Assembly (NCBI GenBank): GCA_002363575.1
Contig: DEWI01000128.1
Coordinates: 5,040 to 18,329 of the forward strand
Direction of reading: 5' to 3'
DNA length: 13,290 nucleotides
Source: Verrucomicrobia bacterium UBA3214
GTDB lineage: Bacteria > Verrucomicrobiota > Kiritimatiellia > RFP12 > UBA1067
Positions 6,082 to 13,212 of the stretch are shown here, one piece after another. The translations under genes were made by a program, and so were the position numbers. Below the pieces are notes generated by a model. The model did not search any database and was not told the origin of the DNA. It saw only the letters and a list, made by a program, of their open reading frames with translations. The stretch's first letter is position 1. Every line of letters begins with the position of its first letter.

Positions 6082-8517
6082 ATGAAGAAGAATACCGTTT
6101 TCAGAATGCTTGCATTCCTGCTTCCGGCTGCATTGCCGGCCGCGGAGTGGATATCCGTTCCGGACGCGCCGGTTTTCGACAAAGTGGTCAAGAAGGGCGC
6201 GGACAACGGCGATCGCGCGGCCGACGGAACGAGCTGGTTCGCATGCACATTCACGAACAAGGCGGAAATCGCCGGGGCGAAGTGGACCGTCTCCGGGCTA
6301 GGCGTTTTCGAGGTGTTCGCAAACGGCGCGAGGATAGGCGAAGATTTCCTCAAGCCCGGCTTCACGCACTACGCGAAGACGAAATACTCCTTCTGCTACG
6401 ACATAGCCAAAGAGTTGCGCACCGCCGCCGGCGCGGTGAACACGCTCGCCGCCGAAGTCTCGGCTGGCTGGTGGCGCGATAAAATCGTGACGCCTACAGG
6501 CCATGCCGGCTTCAGGGGGCGGAAAAGCGCATTCATCGGCAAGCTCGAGCTTGCGTACGCCGACGGCCGCACGGAGACGATTGAAACCGGCGTGGAAGGG
6601 TGGCGGTGCGGAGTCGCCGGCGGCGTCCTGCACGCCGGGATTTTCGACGGCGAGGAATACGACGCGCGCATACCCGATCCGGTGAATGGCGAAGGCCTCG
6701 CGAAAACGCCGGAGATAAATCGCGAGTTCGCAGGCGAGATACTGCCGACGGCAGGAGCGGAAGTAGTGCTGCGGCGCGATCTCGCGATGCCGCGCGGCCC
6801 GTATTCGCTCAAGAAAGGCGAGACGATCGTCGTGGATTTCGGCCAGAACTCCGCGGCGGTGCCGGAATTCCGCTTCAAGGCCGCGCGCGGTACGGTGCTG
6901 ACGGCGCTGCCGGGGGAAATGCTGAACGACGCCGACGCGCCGGAGCGCGGATGCGACGGCCCGAAAGGCTCGGTATATCGGGCGAATCTGCGCGTGCCCG
7001 GGCATTGCATGCGCATCGACTACACGTTCGCCGGCGCAGGCGTCGAGCGGTATATGCCGCGCTTCACGTTCTTCGGCTATCGCTACATTTCCCTCACGGC
7101 GACGGACGATGTCGAAATCGAAAGCATCGTCTCCATTCCCGTGACTTCGATTGCGAAGGAAATGGAGACCGGCTCCATCGAGACGGGCGACGCCGCGCTC
7201 AACAAGTTTATCAAGAACATCTACTGGGGGCAGCTCTCCAACTACCTCAGCGTTCCCACCGATTGCCCGCAGAGAAACGAGCGCCTCGGCTGGATGGGCG
7301 ATACGCAAGTCTTCTGCGAAGCCGGCGCGTTCAACGCGGATACGCGGCGCTTCTTCCACAAATTCACGCGCGACATGCGCGACAGCATGTCGCCGGACGG
7401 CAGCTATCCTTCCGTCGCGCCGGTGGCGCTCGGCGGCAAAAGCCTCTTCAGCCCCGGCTGGACGGACGCCGGCGTGATCGTCCCGTGGACGATATGGAAG
7501 CATTTCGGCGACGTGGGGATCGTCGAAGAAAACTGGGAGACGATGGCGGGGTACACGCGCCGCCTGGAAACGAAATACGGTTTCGAAGAAGCCGGCAAGC
7601 GTTTCATGTACGCCGACTGGCTCTCCTTCGAAAAGTTCGAGACGCATGGAAACAAATTCGGCAACTGGAAGAAGTGGCGCAACGATCCCGATGCGATGAA
7701 CTACCGGCGCTTTCTAGCTGCATGCTACTGGCTGTACGATGCGCGATTGATGGCGGAAATGGCTCGCGCCACCGGCCGCGACGCCGACGCGAAAGAGTTC
7801 GCCGGTCTGGCCGCCCGCGCCCTCGGCTACATACGCACGCGCTTCCTCGAAGCGGACGGCCTGCTGCTCAAGCCCATGCGCGATCTTCAGACGGCGTGCG
7901 TGTTCGCGCTCCGGCACGGCATCGTCGAAGGCGCGGCGAAAGAGGCGACGAAGGAAATCCTCCTGAAATCGATCCGCGAACACGGCGACTGCCTTCAGAC
8001 GGGATTCCTCGGCACGAGTTTCATAATGGACGCGCTTTCCATGTCCGGCGAAGACGCGACGGCCTGCACATTGCTTTTGCAGCACAAGAATCCTAGCTGG
8101 CTGTATTCCGTCGATCAAGGCGCGACTACCGTTTGGGAGCGTTGGGACAGCTACACGAAAGCCAAAGGTTTCGGCCCGGTCGCGATGAACAGTTTCAACC
8201 ACTATGCCTATGGCGCCGTCCTCGCCTGGATCTACCGCAAGGTCGCGGGCATATCTCCGGATTTCCGCGATCCCGCCAAGCCCGTAATCGTGATGGCGCC
8301 GAAGCCCGATCGCCGCATCGGCTTCGTCAAAGCGCAATATCGTTCCGTCGCCGGGATGGTCAGAAGCGCCTGGCGCTATGAAGGAGACGACTGGATTTGG
8401 GAAATAACCGTTCCCGAAGGCGTGACGGCTCTCGTGACGCTGCCGGAGAAAGACGCGCCGCGCAATCTCAGCCTTGCGGCGGGCGAACATAGATTCACGC
8501 TCCACATGCCCATGTAG
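6082..8517 (+). CDS. Secreted GH78 alpha-L-rhamnosidase
   Basis: This enzyme hydrolyses terminal alpha-L-rhamnose from glycans such as pectin side chains. Its 811 residues are near the usual GH78 length. A signal peptide (cleavage near residue 20) is followed by a beta-sandwich at about 45-200, containing GVFEVFANGARIGEDFLKPG (74-93) and SAGWW (127-131). A second beta domain around 225-345 includes VVDFGQNSAA (250-259) and FFGYRYISL (330-338). The (alpha/alpha)6 barrel starts near 360, and a C-terminal beta domain follows about 725. The acidic catalytic motif is intact: D394-CPQRN-E400-RLGWMG-D407. GATTVWERWDS at 680-690 supplies the candidate base E686, and MNSFNHYAYGAV (702-713) is typical. 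It is monocistronic. The sequence differs strongly from the shorter GH78-like protein at 75-1913, so the two probably cut different linkages. Confidence 0.93.
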   Translation: MKKNTVFRMLAFLLPAALPAAEWISVPDAPVFDKVVKKGADNGDRAADGTSWFACTFTNKAEIAGAKWTVSGLGVFEVFANGARIGEDFLKPGFTHYAKTKYSFCYDIAKELRTAAGAVNTLAAEVSAGWWRDKIVTPTGHAGFRGRKSAFIGKLELAYADGRTETIETGVEGWRCGVAGGVLHAGIFDGEEYDARIPDPVNGEGLAKTPEINREFAGEILPTAGAEVVLRRDLAMPRGPYSLKKGETIVVDFGQNSAAVPEFRFKAARGTVLTALPGEMLNDADAPERGCDGPKGSVYRANLRVPGHCMRIDYTFAGAGVERYMPRFTFFGYRYISLTATDDVEIESIVSIPVTSIAKEMETGSIETGDAALNKFIKNIYWGQLSNYLSVPTDCPQRNERLGWMGDTQVFCEAGAFNADTRRFFHKFTRDMRDSMSPDGSYPSVAPVALGGKSLFSPGWTDAGVIVPWTIWKHFGDVGIVEENWETMAGYTRRLETKYGFEEAGKRFMYADWLSFEKFETHGNKFGNWKKWRNDPDAMNYRRFLAACYWLYDARLMAEMARATGRDADAKEFAGLAARALGYIRTRFLEADGLLLKPMRDLQTACVFALRHGIVEGAAKEATKEILLKSIREHGDCLQTGFLGTSFIMDALSMSGEDATACTLLLQHKNPSWLYSVDQGATTVWERWDSYTKAKGFGPVAMNSFNHYAYGAVLAWIYRKVAGISPDFRDPAKPVIVMAPKPDRRIGFVKAQYRSVAGMVRSAWRYEGDDWIWEITVPEGVTALVTLPEKDAPRNLSLAAGEHRFTLHMPM

Positions 8518-8547
8518 GCCGCGGCGGCGACAAGCAAGAGAACGGAG

Positions 8548-8589
8548 AAGCCGGGGGCGGCGTCGCGTTTTGCGCGTCTCCCCCGGCTT
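8548..8589. terminator. Hairpin between convergent genes, possible bidirectional terminator
   Basis: AAGCCGGGGG (8548-8557) and CCCCCGGCTT (8580-8589) form a perfect 10-bp GC-rich stem, and an inner CGCG/CGCG stem with a TTTT loop can stack inside it. It sits midway between the GH78 stop codon and the stop codon of the opposing gene. No T tract follows on either strand, so it may work with Rho or block read-through weakly in both directions. Confidence 0.55.
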
Positions 8590-8621
8590 GTGCGCATTCT
8601 CGCCCGAGCGCGCGGCCGCGA

Positions 8622-9377
8622 TCAGAAGTAGCCGCCCTTGTCGATGATTTCGCTTATCGTATCGCCCTGGCGGACCCACGAGAAGATATCGACTTCGTTG
8701 CGCTCGATCCCTTCCGCGCGCAGAAGAACGTCATAGGCGATTTCGCGGGGAATGCAAATCACGCCGTCGATATCGCCCATGATGATATCGCCTGGGCGGA
8801 CGGTCACCTTGCCGATGCGCACCGGGACTTGGTAGTGCGTTATCATGCAGCGGCCGAGCGAGCCGTTGGATACGCGGTACTTGTAGAAGATCGGGAAATT
8901 CTGCTCCAGAATCTGCTTCGTATCGCGGATGCCGCCGGCGATCACGGCGCCGCGAATGCCTTTCGAAATCGCCGTCGCCGTCATCACGCCTCCCCAAAGC
9001 GACGCTTCGACGTCGTCCGACGTATCCCAGACGACGACGCCATCGGGCTTGAAATCGTCGAGCATCTGCGCGCGGAAAGTCATCTCGCCTTCGATCATGC
9101 AGTTTGGCGCGCTCTTCACTGTAAACGCCTCGCCGCAGACTGTCATTTCGTCGCGGAGCGGCATGATTTCATGCGGCAGATTCTGATCGAGGAGGCAGGC
9201 TTCGCGCATGACGTCGTTTACGCAGCCCGTGTAGAGCTTCTCGAAACGCTCGCACAACTCCCGTACGGGGATGGGAAACTCGTTGGTTGGTATGCTTTGG
9301 CGCTTTGCGATGAGGCGGTCGAGTTTCATAAGGCCCGCTTCTTTGGCTTTCGTTCGCATGTCTGCTAGTGATGGCAT
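8622..9377 (-). CDS. RraA-like protein, HMG/CHA aldolase (class II pyruvate aldolase) type
   Basis: This 251-residue cytoplasmic protein belongs to the RraA-like fold that includes 4-hydroxy-4-methyl-2-oxoglutarate/4-carboxy-4-hydroxy-2-oxoadipate aldolases, metal-dependent enzymes that release pyruvate. The signature AGGIRD at 147-152 supplies R151 and D152, the pyruvate- and metal-associated pair. GDIIMGDIDGVICIP at 196-210 is the second conserved block. It is longer than the RNase E inhibitor RraA of E. coli (about 160 residues), having an N-terminal helical stretch (1-60) and a C-terminal helix (215-251). I therefore regard it as metabolic rather than as an RNase regulator. The ATG at 9377 was chosen because AAGGA lies 8 bp upstream; an open reading frame continues further upstream but resembles nothing. 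It is a single gene between glycosidase and phosphatase units, possibly acting on a sugar-derived keto acid; the actual substrate cannot be read from sequence. Confidence 0.85.
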   Translation of the reverse strand: MPSLADMRTKAKEAGLMKLDRLIAKRQSIPTNEFPIPVRELCERFEKLYTGCVNDVMREACLLDQNLPHEIMPLRDEMTVCGEAFTVKSAPNCMIEGEMTFRAQMLDDFKPDGVVVWDTSDDVEASLWGGVMTATAISKGIRGAVIAGGIRDTKQILEQNFPIFYKYRVSNGSLGRCMITHYQVPVRIGKVTVRPGDIIMGDIDGVICIPREIAYDVLLRAEGIERNEVDIFSWVRQGDTISEIIDKGGYF

Positions 9378-9521
9378 GGTCGGTTTCCTTTTCTTTGCAG
9401 GCGCGAAACAACCGGGCGTTCGCTCGCCGCGCTCCTGCGTTTCCCTTTCCTTGTCCGGCGATGTGCGAATGCCGTTCCCGGCGGGCGGTTTGCGGTTCCG
9501 CCTTCGCGTGCTTCGTCGCAT

Positions 9522-9530
9522 ATGATAGCA
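9522..9530 (-). promoter_or_regulatory. Extended -10 promoter of the RraA-like gene
   Basis: Read on the minus strand, TGCTATCAT has the extended -10 form, with hexamer TATCAT. No good -35 element lies at the expected distance. Transcription would begin near 9515 and leave a leader of roughly 138 nt. Confidence 0.5.
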
Positions 9531-9638
9531 TTTCGCGCGCGGGAGCGCCATAGGCAATCAGGCAAGATTACGTCACTTTCCCGGCAATGGCAATCCGCCT
9601 CTTCCTGTCGCCCGGCGCTTTAGAGGCATATACTTGTC

Positions 9639-9667
9639 TTGGCGTGCTTTGCGTCAATTATTATAAA
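9639..9667 (+). promoter_or_regulatory. Alternative upstream promoter of the phosphatase operon
   Basis: TTGGCG (9639-9644) and TATAAA (9662-9667) are separated by 17 bp, with four of six and five of six consensus matches. If used, its transcript would contain the inverted repeat at 9719-9746 as an RNA hairpin with a 10-nt loop, about 110 nt upstream of the start codon. Confidence 0.4.
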
Positions 9668-9707
9668 CGGGGAGCAACGCCGCGCCCTGCGAGAGCGCCC
9701 TTGGGGG

Positions 9708-9737
9708 TTGCGCGCGGAATGCGAGGTGTGGTAAAAT
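9708..9737 (+). promoter_or_regulatory. Extended -10 promoter of the phosphatase operon
   Basis: TGGTAAAAT (9729-9737) is an extended -10 with hexamer TAAAAT. TTGCGC (9708-9713) lies 18 bp upstream as a weak -35. Transcription would start near 9744, about 40 nt before the start codon. Confidence 0.55.
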
Positions 9738-9746
9738 ACCTCGCAT
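9719..9746. promoter_or_regulatory. Perfect inverted repeat around the -10 element, candidate operator
   Basis: ATGCGAGGT (9719-9727) and ACCTCGCAT (9738-9746) form perfect 9-bp arms around a 10-bp spacer that contains the extended -10 element. The geometry (9, 10, 9) equals that of the repeat at 4978-5005, and both half-sites fit GCRARGT. A dimeric repressor is the simplest explanation. If transcription starts upstream at 9674, the same sequence could instead act as an RNA hairpin. Confidence 0.55.
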
Positions 9747-9784
9747 CCGCAATTGGCATCTGCAAAAGGGAAGGACTGAGCTTG

Positions 9785-10753
9785 ATGAATGTGACAAGAC
9801 GAGGGTTTCTCAAAGGAGTTTGCGCCGCAGCGACGGCGGCAGCGGCGGCGCCGCACGCATTCGCGCGCGCCGCGGCGCGTCCGCGGCATGATCCGAACCT
9901 CGTGCTGTTTCTCAGCGACAGCCACGTGAACGGATGTCTCGACGCCTACGAACAGCACGAACGCGCATCGCTCGCCAACGTCGTGGAAAAGATCCTCAAG
10001 CTCGATCCGCTGCCTGCGCGCGCGATACATTTTGGCGATCTCGCCTATCTATGGGGCCGGAAGGAAGACTACACTCTCGCGAAGGAACTTTTGCGTCCGC
10101 TCGTCGATGCAGGAATCGAATTGACGATCGGCATGGGCAACCACGACCGCCGCTCCACCTTCCTGGAAGTCTTCCCGGAATACGCCAAAACGACGAAAGT
10201 GCCAGGGCGCATCGTCAGCGTGGTCGATGCCGGCGCCGTGGATTTCGTGATGCTCGATGGCCTGATGGGTGCGGACGATCGCGCGCTTGACAACATGGGG
10301 CCTGGCGGCGCGGAGTTCTCCGCCGCGCAGCAGGAGTGGATGGTCGATATGCTCCCGAAGTGGAAGAAGCCGGTTTTCGTATGTTCGCATTGGCCGCTCG
10401 GCGGCATCAAGGTGAAGGATGCGAGGTTCCACAGGTTCCTCATCTCCTGCCCGATGGTCGCCGGCTACATCCATGGCCACGACCATCGCTGGCGCAAGGA
10501 TTTCGCGCACGAGAACTGGAAGGGGCCGCGCTTCGTCAAGACGCTCTGCCTGCCATCCACAGGCCATTGGGGAGACATTGGCTTCGCCCTTATGCGCATC
10601 GACGGCGCCGACGCCACCGTCTCGCTCCACCAGCACGATTTCTTCTTCCCGGAGCCGGAGCCTAGGCTGCCCGGCGCGAACTTCGCGCTCTGGAAGCACA
10701 TGGTAAGGGAAAACCAAGGTTTGAAATGCACGTTCGTCTTGCCAAAAGCGTGA
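9785..10753 (+). CDS. Tat-exported calcineurin-like metallophosphoesterase
   Basis: This 322-residue protein begins with a twin-arginine signal, TRRGFLK (residues 4-10), followed by an Ala-rich hydrophobic core (13-30). It is therefore folded with its metals before export. The dinuclear metal motifs are complete and in order: D45-S-H47, G84-D85, G118-N-H-D121, S201-H202 and G231-H-D-H234. The fold supports phosphomonoester or phosphodiester hydrolysis in the periplasm or beyond; the substrate is not determined. The ATG at 9785 was chosen because AAGGA lies 9 bp upstream and because it places the twin arginines at the N-terminus; the frame stays open upstream without signal. It is the first gene of an operon. 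Its last 28 bp overlap the next gene, implying translational coupling. Confidence 0.9.
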   Translation: MNVTRRGFLKGVCAAATAAAAAPHAFARAAARPRHDPNLVLFLSDSHVNGCLDAYEQHERASLANVVEKILKLDPLPARAIHFGDLAYLWGRKEDYTLAKELLRPLVDAGIELTIGMGNHDRRSTFLEVFPEYAKTTKVPGRIVSVVDAGAVDFVMLDGLMGADDRALDNMGPGGAEFSAAQQEWMVDMLPKWKKPVFVCSHWPLGGIKVKDARFHRFLISCPMVAGYIHGHDHRWRKDFAHENWKGPRFVKTLCLPSTGHWGDIGFALMRIDGADATVSLHQHDFFFPEPEPRLPGANFALWKHMVRENQGLKCTFVLPKA

Positions 10754-11907
10754 TGTTCGCGCTCGCGCTCGCGGCTGCGTCCGGCGCGCATGCCGCCGGT
10801 TTCGAGATCGAGTGGGGCCGGCCGGTGGAGCTTGGACCAGGCGGCTACGCGCGCATGCACCGGCTCTCCGATGGCCGCTATATGGCCGCGTACGAGAGGA
10901 GCGGCGCGATCTTCGCGCGCTTTGCGCCGTCGCTTCGCGAGCTGCGCGCAATGACGGCGCCGGTGGCCGTAGCGCGGAGTTTCCGCGCGCCGGGCGGCGC
11001 GGCGGCCGGAACGGATCGCGTCGCGTCCGTCGGGACTGGACGTGTGGCGCTGGCGAATGCGGAGTTCGCGCAGCTCGAGACCGGGCGCATCGTCTATGCC
11101 TGCAACCTGCGGTCGGGGAAATCCGCGGCGCATCCCTACGGAATCGCGATAGCGACGAGCGACGACGGCGGCGCCACATGGTCGGCGCTCAAGACGGTAT
11201 ATCTCGCGCTGACGCCCGGGTATCCAGAGGCGGCGGCGCACGGCTGCGGATGCTGGGAGCCTTTCGTCCACCCGCTAGAGGGCGGCAAGGCTCAAATATA
11301 TTTCTCGGACGAGTCGCCGTACTTCCGCGGGGAGGAGGCGCAAGGGCAGAACATTTCCGTGATCGAGACGGCCGACAATGGCGAGACGTGGAGCGCGCCG
11401 CGAGTCGTCGCGTACACTCCGGAGCGCCGCGACGGCATGCCGGTGGTGTTGGACTTGGGCGACTGGCGCTATCTCGCCATCGAAGCCAATCCCGGCGATA
11501 CGCTCCTGCATCCGCAAATCGTCATGTGCCCGGTGCGCGGCGACTGGAAAGACGCCGTGCGCTTCGAGCCGCTTGCCGCGCCTCCGGACTGGCGCGGCGT
11601 ATATGGCGGCGCGCCGTATATCGCCGCGACGGAGAACTACGTCTTGCTTTCATGGCAGGAGACCGCGCTGCCCGGCGATCCTCTCGCAACGGCGGTAGCG
11701 CGCGTCGCCGCCATGCCGAAATGCGAGATCGGCGCGGACGGGCGCATTGCGGCGCTGCGCGCCGTTTCCACGCCTCCGGGCATGGCGGCGGGGAAAGACA
11801 GGATGGTCTGGAACTCGCTCTGTCCGGCTGGCGGCGACACGTTTTTGCTTGTTTCCGAAGTCAAGGGGAAAGTCATCGCATATCCAGGAAGGATCGTGAA
11901 AAAATGA
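10726..11907 (+). CDS. Secreted sialidase-fold beta-propeller, GH93-like
   Basis: This 393-residue protein has a Sec signal peptide (MHVRLAKSV, hydrophobic core, cleavage near 23). It carries Asp-box repeats typical of six-bladed sialidase-type propellers: SDDGGATW (145-152) and ADNGETW (216-222). The central block, CWEPF at 177-180, YFSDES at 192-197, GQ at 207-208 and RRDGMPVV at 234-241, resembles GH93 exo-arabinanases. E178 and E253 are candidates for the two catalytic glutamates. Sialic-acid-type activity seems less likely, as I see no FRIP motif or arginine triad. The start at 10726 gives the basic n-region; an in-frame ATG at 10753 overlaps the upstream TGA but lacks it. The gene overlaps both operon neighbours (28 bp and 4 bp). 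Substrate is uncertain: an arabinan-like side chain, or a phosphorylated glycan given the neighbours. Confidence 0.75.
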   Translation: MHVRLAKSVMFALALAAASGAHAAGFEIEWGRPVELGPGGYARMHRLSDGRYMAAYERSGAIFARFAPSLRELRAMTAPVAVARSFRAPGGAAAGTDRVASVGTGRVALANAEFAQLETGRIVYACNLRSGKSAAHPYGIAIATSDDGGATWSALKTVYLALTPGYPEAAAHGCGCWEPFVHPLEGGKAQIYFSDESPYFRGEEAQGQNISVIETADNGETWSAPRVVAYTPERRDGMPVVLDLGDWRYLAIEANPGDTLLHPQIVMCPVRGDWKDAVRFEPLAAPPDWRGVYGGAPYIAATENYVLLSWQETALPGDPLATAVARVAAMPKCEIGADGRIAALRAVSTPPGMAAGKDRMVWNSLCPAGGDTFLLVSEVKGKVIAYPGRIVKK

Positions 11908-13145
11908 GAATCGTTCAATTCGCCGCGTCGTTCGCGTTCGTCTTCGCGTTCGCCGCGCAATCCGCACGCGCTGAAATCGCGCTTCTCTCGCCGGAGAACG
12001 GCGCGCGTTTCCAGACTCTCACCGACGCCCAGCTTAAGGTTTTCGAGGGCGGGACGCGCCAGGCGCGTTTCGATATTCTCAAAGCGCTTGGCGATGAAGT
12101 CTCGCACAAGGAGTGGCGGCGCCAGAGGCCGCTTATCCTCAAATGGCGCTCCACCGGACGCGATAAATATCCATGGCGCGTCCGCCTCGCCACAAAGCCG
12201 GACTTCTCCGACGCGCGCGATTTCTGGGTGGCGAAGGAAGATTTGCGGCGCAAGAAATCCCGCGACGGCGCCGAGTCCGTTTGGAAATACACGGTGCCGC
12301 TCGCCAATCTCGAACTTGGCAAGACGTACTATTGGCAGGTCTGGAGCTGCGTGAAGTGCCCCACATTCTCCTGCGGCTTCACATACCCGGAAAAGTGCAA
12401 ATGCGGCAAGTCGCGCTGCGGCACCGTCTCGGAAGTCTTTTCGTTCACCACCGAAGCGGCGCCGCCGCGCTGGATCGCCGTCGAAGGCCGCGTCAAGAAC
12501 ATCCGCGATATTGGCGGCTGGAAAGCGCAGGATGGCGCGAAAGTCCGCACGGGACTCGTTTTCCGCGGACAGGGCTTGAACGACGACAGCCTCGTGGAAA
12601 TCGGCTATGGGCGCAATCGCCTCATGGTGGAGGATGTCGCGTTCATGACGAAGACGCTCGGCATAAAGACGGATCTCGATCTCCGGCACGACCGCGAAGT
12701 CGCGGGAATGGAGATGTCGCCGCTCGGGCCAAGCGTGCGCTTCGTGCGCCGCTCCTCCCCCGAATACGGCGGCATCTTCGATTCGCGCGGCGGCAAGACG
12801 ATGGCGGAGAATTTCCGCGTCTTCTGCGACAGGGCCAACTACCCGGTCTATATCCACTGCATCTCCGGCGCGGACAGGACGGGCACGCTCGTCTATGTCC
12901 TCAACGGACTTCTCGGCGTCGCGAAAGCCGACCTCGAGCGCGATTGGGAATCCACATTCTACCCGGAGTTCCCCGGCTTTGAAAATCCTTCATACTGGCG
13001 CTCGCTCGCACCTCTCGACAAGGGCTTCGCAAAGTTCGGCGCGGACGGCGATTCTTTGCAGCGCCGCATCGAACTCTATCTCCTTTCCATCGGCATAACG
13101 CCACAGGAAATCGAGACCGTCAAAAACATCATGCTAGAAAAATAG
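11904..13145 (+). CDS. Secreted tyrosine-phosphatase-type protein with N-terminal FN3-like domain
   Basis: This 413-residue protein has a signal peptide (hydrophobic FAASFAFVFAFAA, cleavage near residue 23). Residues 24-185 form a beta-rich, fibronectin-III-like domain, recognisable by PLILKWRS (75-82) and LELGKTYYWQVWS (136-148). That domain carries an unusual six-cysteine insertion at 149-172. Residues 190-413 are a Y_phosphatase3-type domain: NIRDIGG (199-205), FRGQ (220-223), TDLDLRHDREV (256-266), and the phosphate-binding loop H318-C319-ISGAD-R325-TG. The nucleophilic Cys and Arg are intact, so it is probably an active extracytoplasmic phosphatase on a phosphoprotein, phosphoinositide or phosphoglycan. 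Its ATG overlaps the preceding TGA (ATGA), with AAGGA 10 bp upstream, and a longer frame upstream is only the shadow of the previous gene. It is the last gene of the operon. Confidence 0.85.
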   Translation: MRIVQFAASFAFVFAFAAQSARAEIALLSPENGARFQTLTDAQLKVFEGGTRQARFDILKALGDEVSHKEWRRQRPLILKWRSTGRDKYPWRVRLATKPDFSDARDFWVAKEDLRRKKSRDGAESVWKYTVPLANLELGKTYYWQVWSCVKCPTFSCGFTYPEKCKCGKSRCGTVSEVFSFTTEAAPPRWIAVEGRVKNIRDIGGWKAQDGAKVRTGLVFRGQGLNDDSLVEIGYGRNRLMVEDVAFMTKTLGIKTDLDLRHDREVAGMEMSPLGPSVRFVRRSSPEYGGIFDSRGGKTMAENFRVFCDRANYPVYIHCISGADRTGTLVYVLNGLLGVAKADLERDWESTFYPEFPGFENPSYWRSLAPLDKGFAKFGADGDSLQRRIELYLLSIGITPQEIETVKNIMLEK

Positions 13146-13173
13146 AATGATGTCGGTGCGATGCCGCCGCGAT

Positions 13174-13212
13174 AGCCCCGCCGGTATATTCCGCCACCCC
13201 GTCGGGGCTTTT
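13174..13212 (+). terminator. Candidate terminator of the phosphatase operon
   Basis: AGCCCCG (13174-13180) pairs perfectly with CGGGGCT (13203-13209), followed by a short T run ending at 13212. The 22-nt loop is long and the T run only four bases, so efficiency is uncertain. The 3' arm can also pair with a downstream sequence. Confidence 0.55.

Larger units (their letters stand above)
9378..9784. other. 407-bp divergent intergenic region
   Basis: This region separates the RraA-like gene (minus) from the metallophosphoesterase gene (plus). It holds an extended -10 for the minus-strand gene (9522-9530), giving a leader of about 138 nt, and a small GGCGG/CCGCC inverted repeat (9484-9488, 9498-9502) within that leader. 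For the plus-strand operon it holds two candidate promoters (9639-9667 and 9708-9737), a perfect inverted repeat (9719-9746) and a Shine-Dalgarno AAGGA at 9771-9775. I see no gene: the open frames here are extensions of the neighbouring coding sequences. Confidence 0.7.

Noticed and set aside
6298..7647. 449-codon minus-strand frame inside the GH78 gene
   Set aside because: The opposite strand carries intact catalytic motifs; the minus translation has no recognisable domain.
6600..8096. 498-codon plus-strand frame out of phase with GH78
   Set aside because: Extremely Arg-rich translation in the +1 frame of a confirmed gene; composition artefact.
9378..9557. Sixty-residue N-terminal extension of the RraA-like protein
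   Set aside because: The extension is Arg-rich without homology, includes the predicted promoter, and the internal ATG at 9377 has a good ribosome site.
9587..9784. N-terminal extension of the metallophosphoesterase
   Set aside because: It would bury the twin-arginine signal and would place promoter elements inside the coding region.
10812..11903. Long N-terminal extension of the tyrosine-phosphatase frame, suggesting a 777-residue fusion
   Set aside because: The extension is the shadow frame of the propeller gene. The ATG at 11904 gives a proper signal peptide, an upstream AAGGA and an ATGA overlap.
11925..11956. Short tandem TTCGCGTTCG-type repetition in the phosphatase signal peptide
   Set aside because: It encodes the alternating Phe-Ala/Val hydrophobic core and is explained by signal-peptide composition and codon bias.
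11637..12857. 406-codon minus-strand frame across the propeller and phosphatase genes
   Set aside because: It spans two real genes antisense and has no coherent domain.
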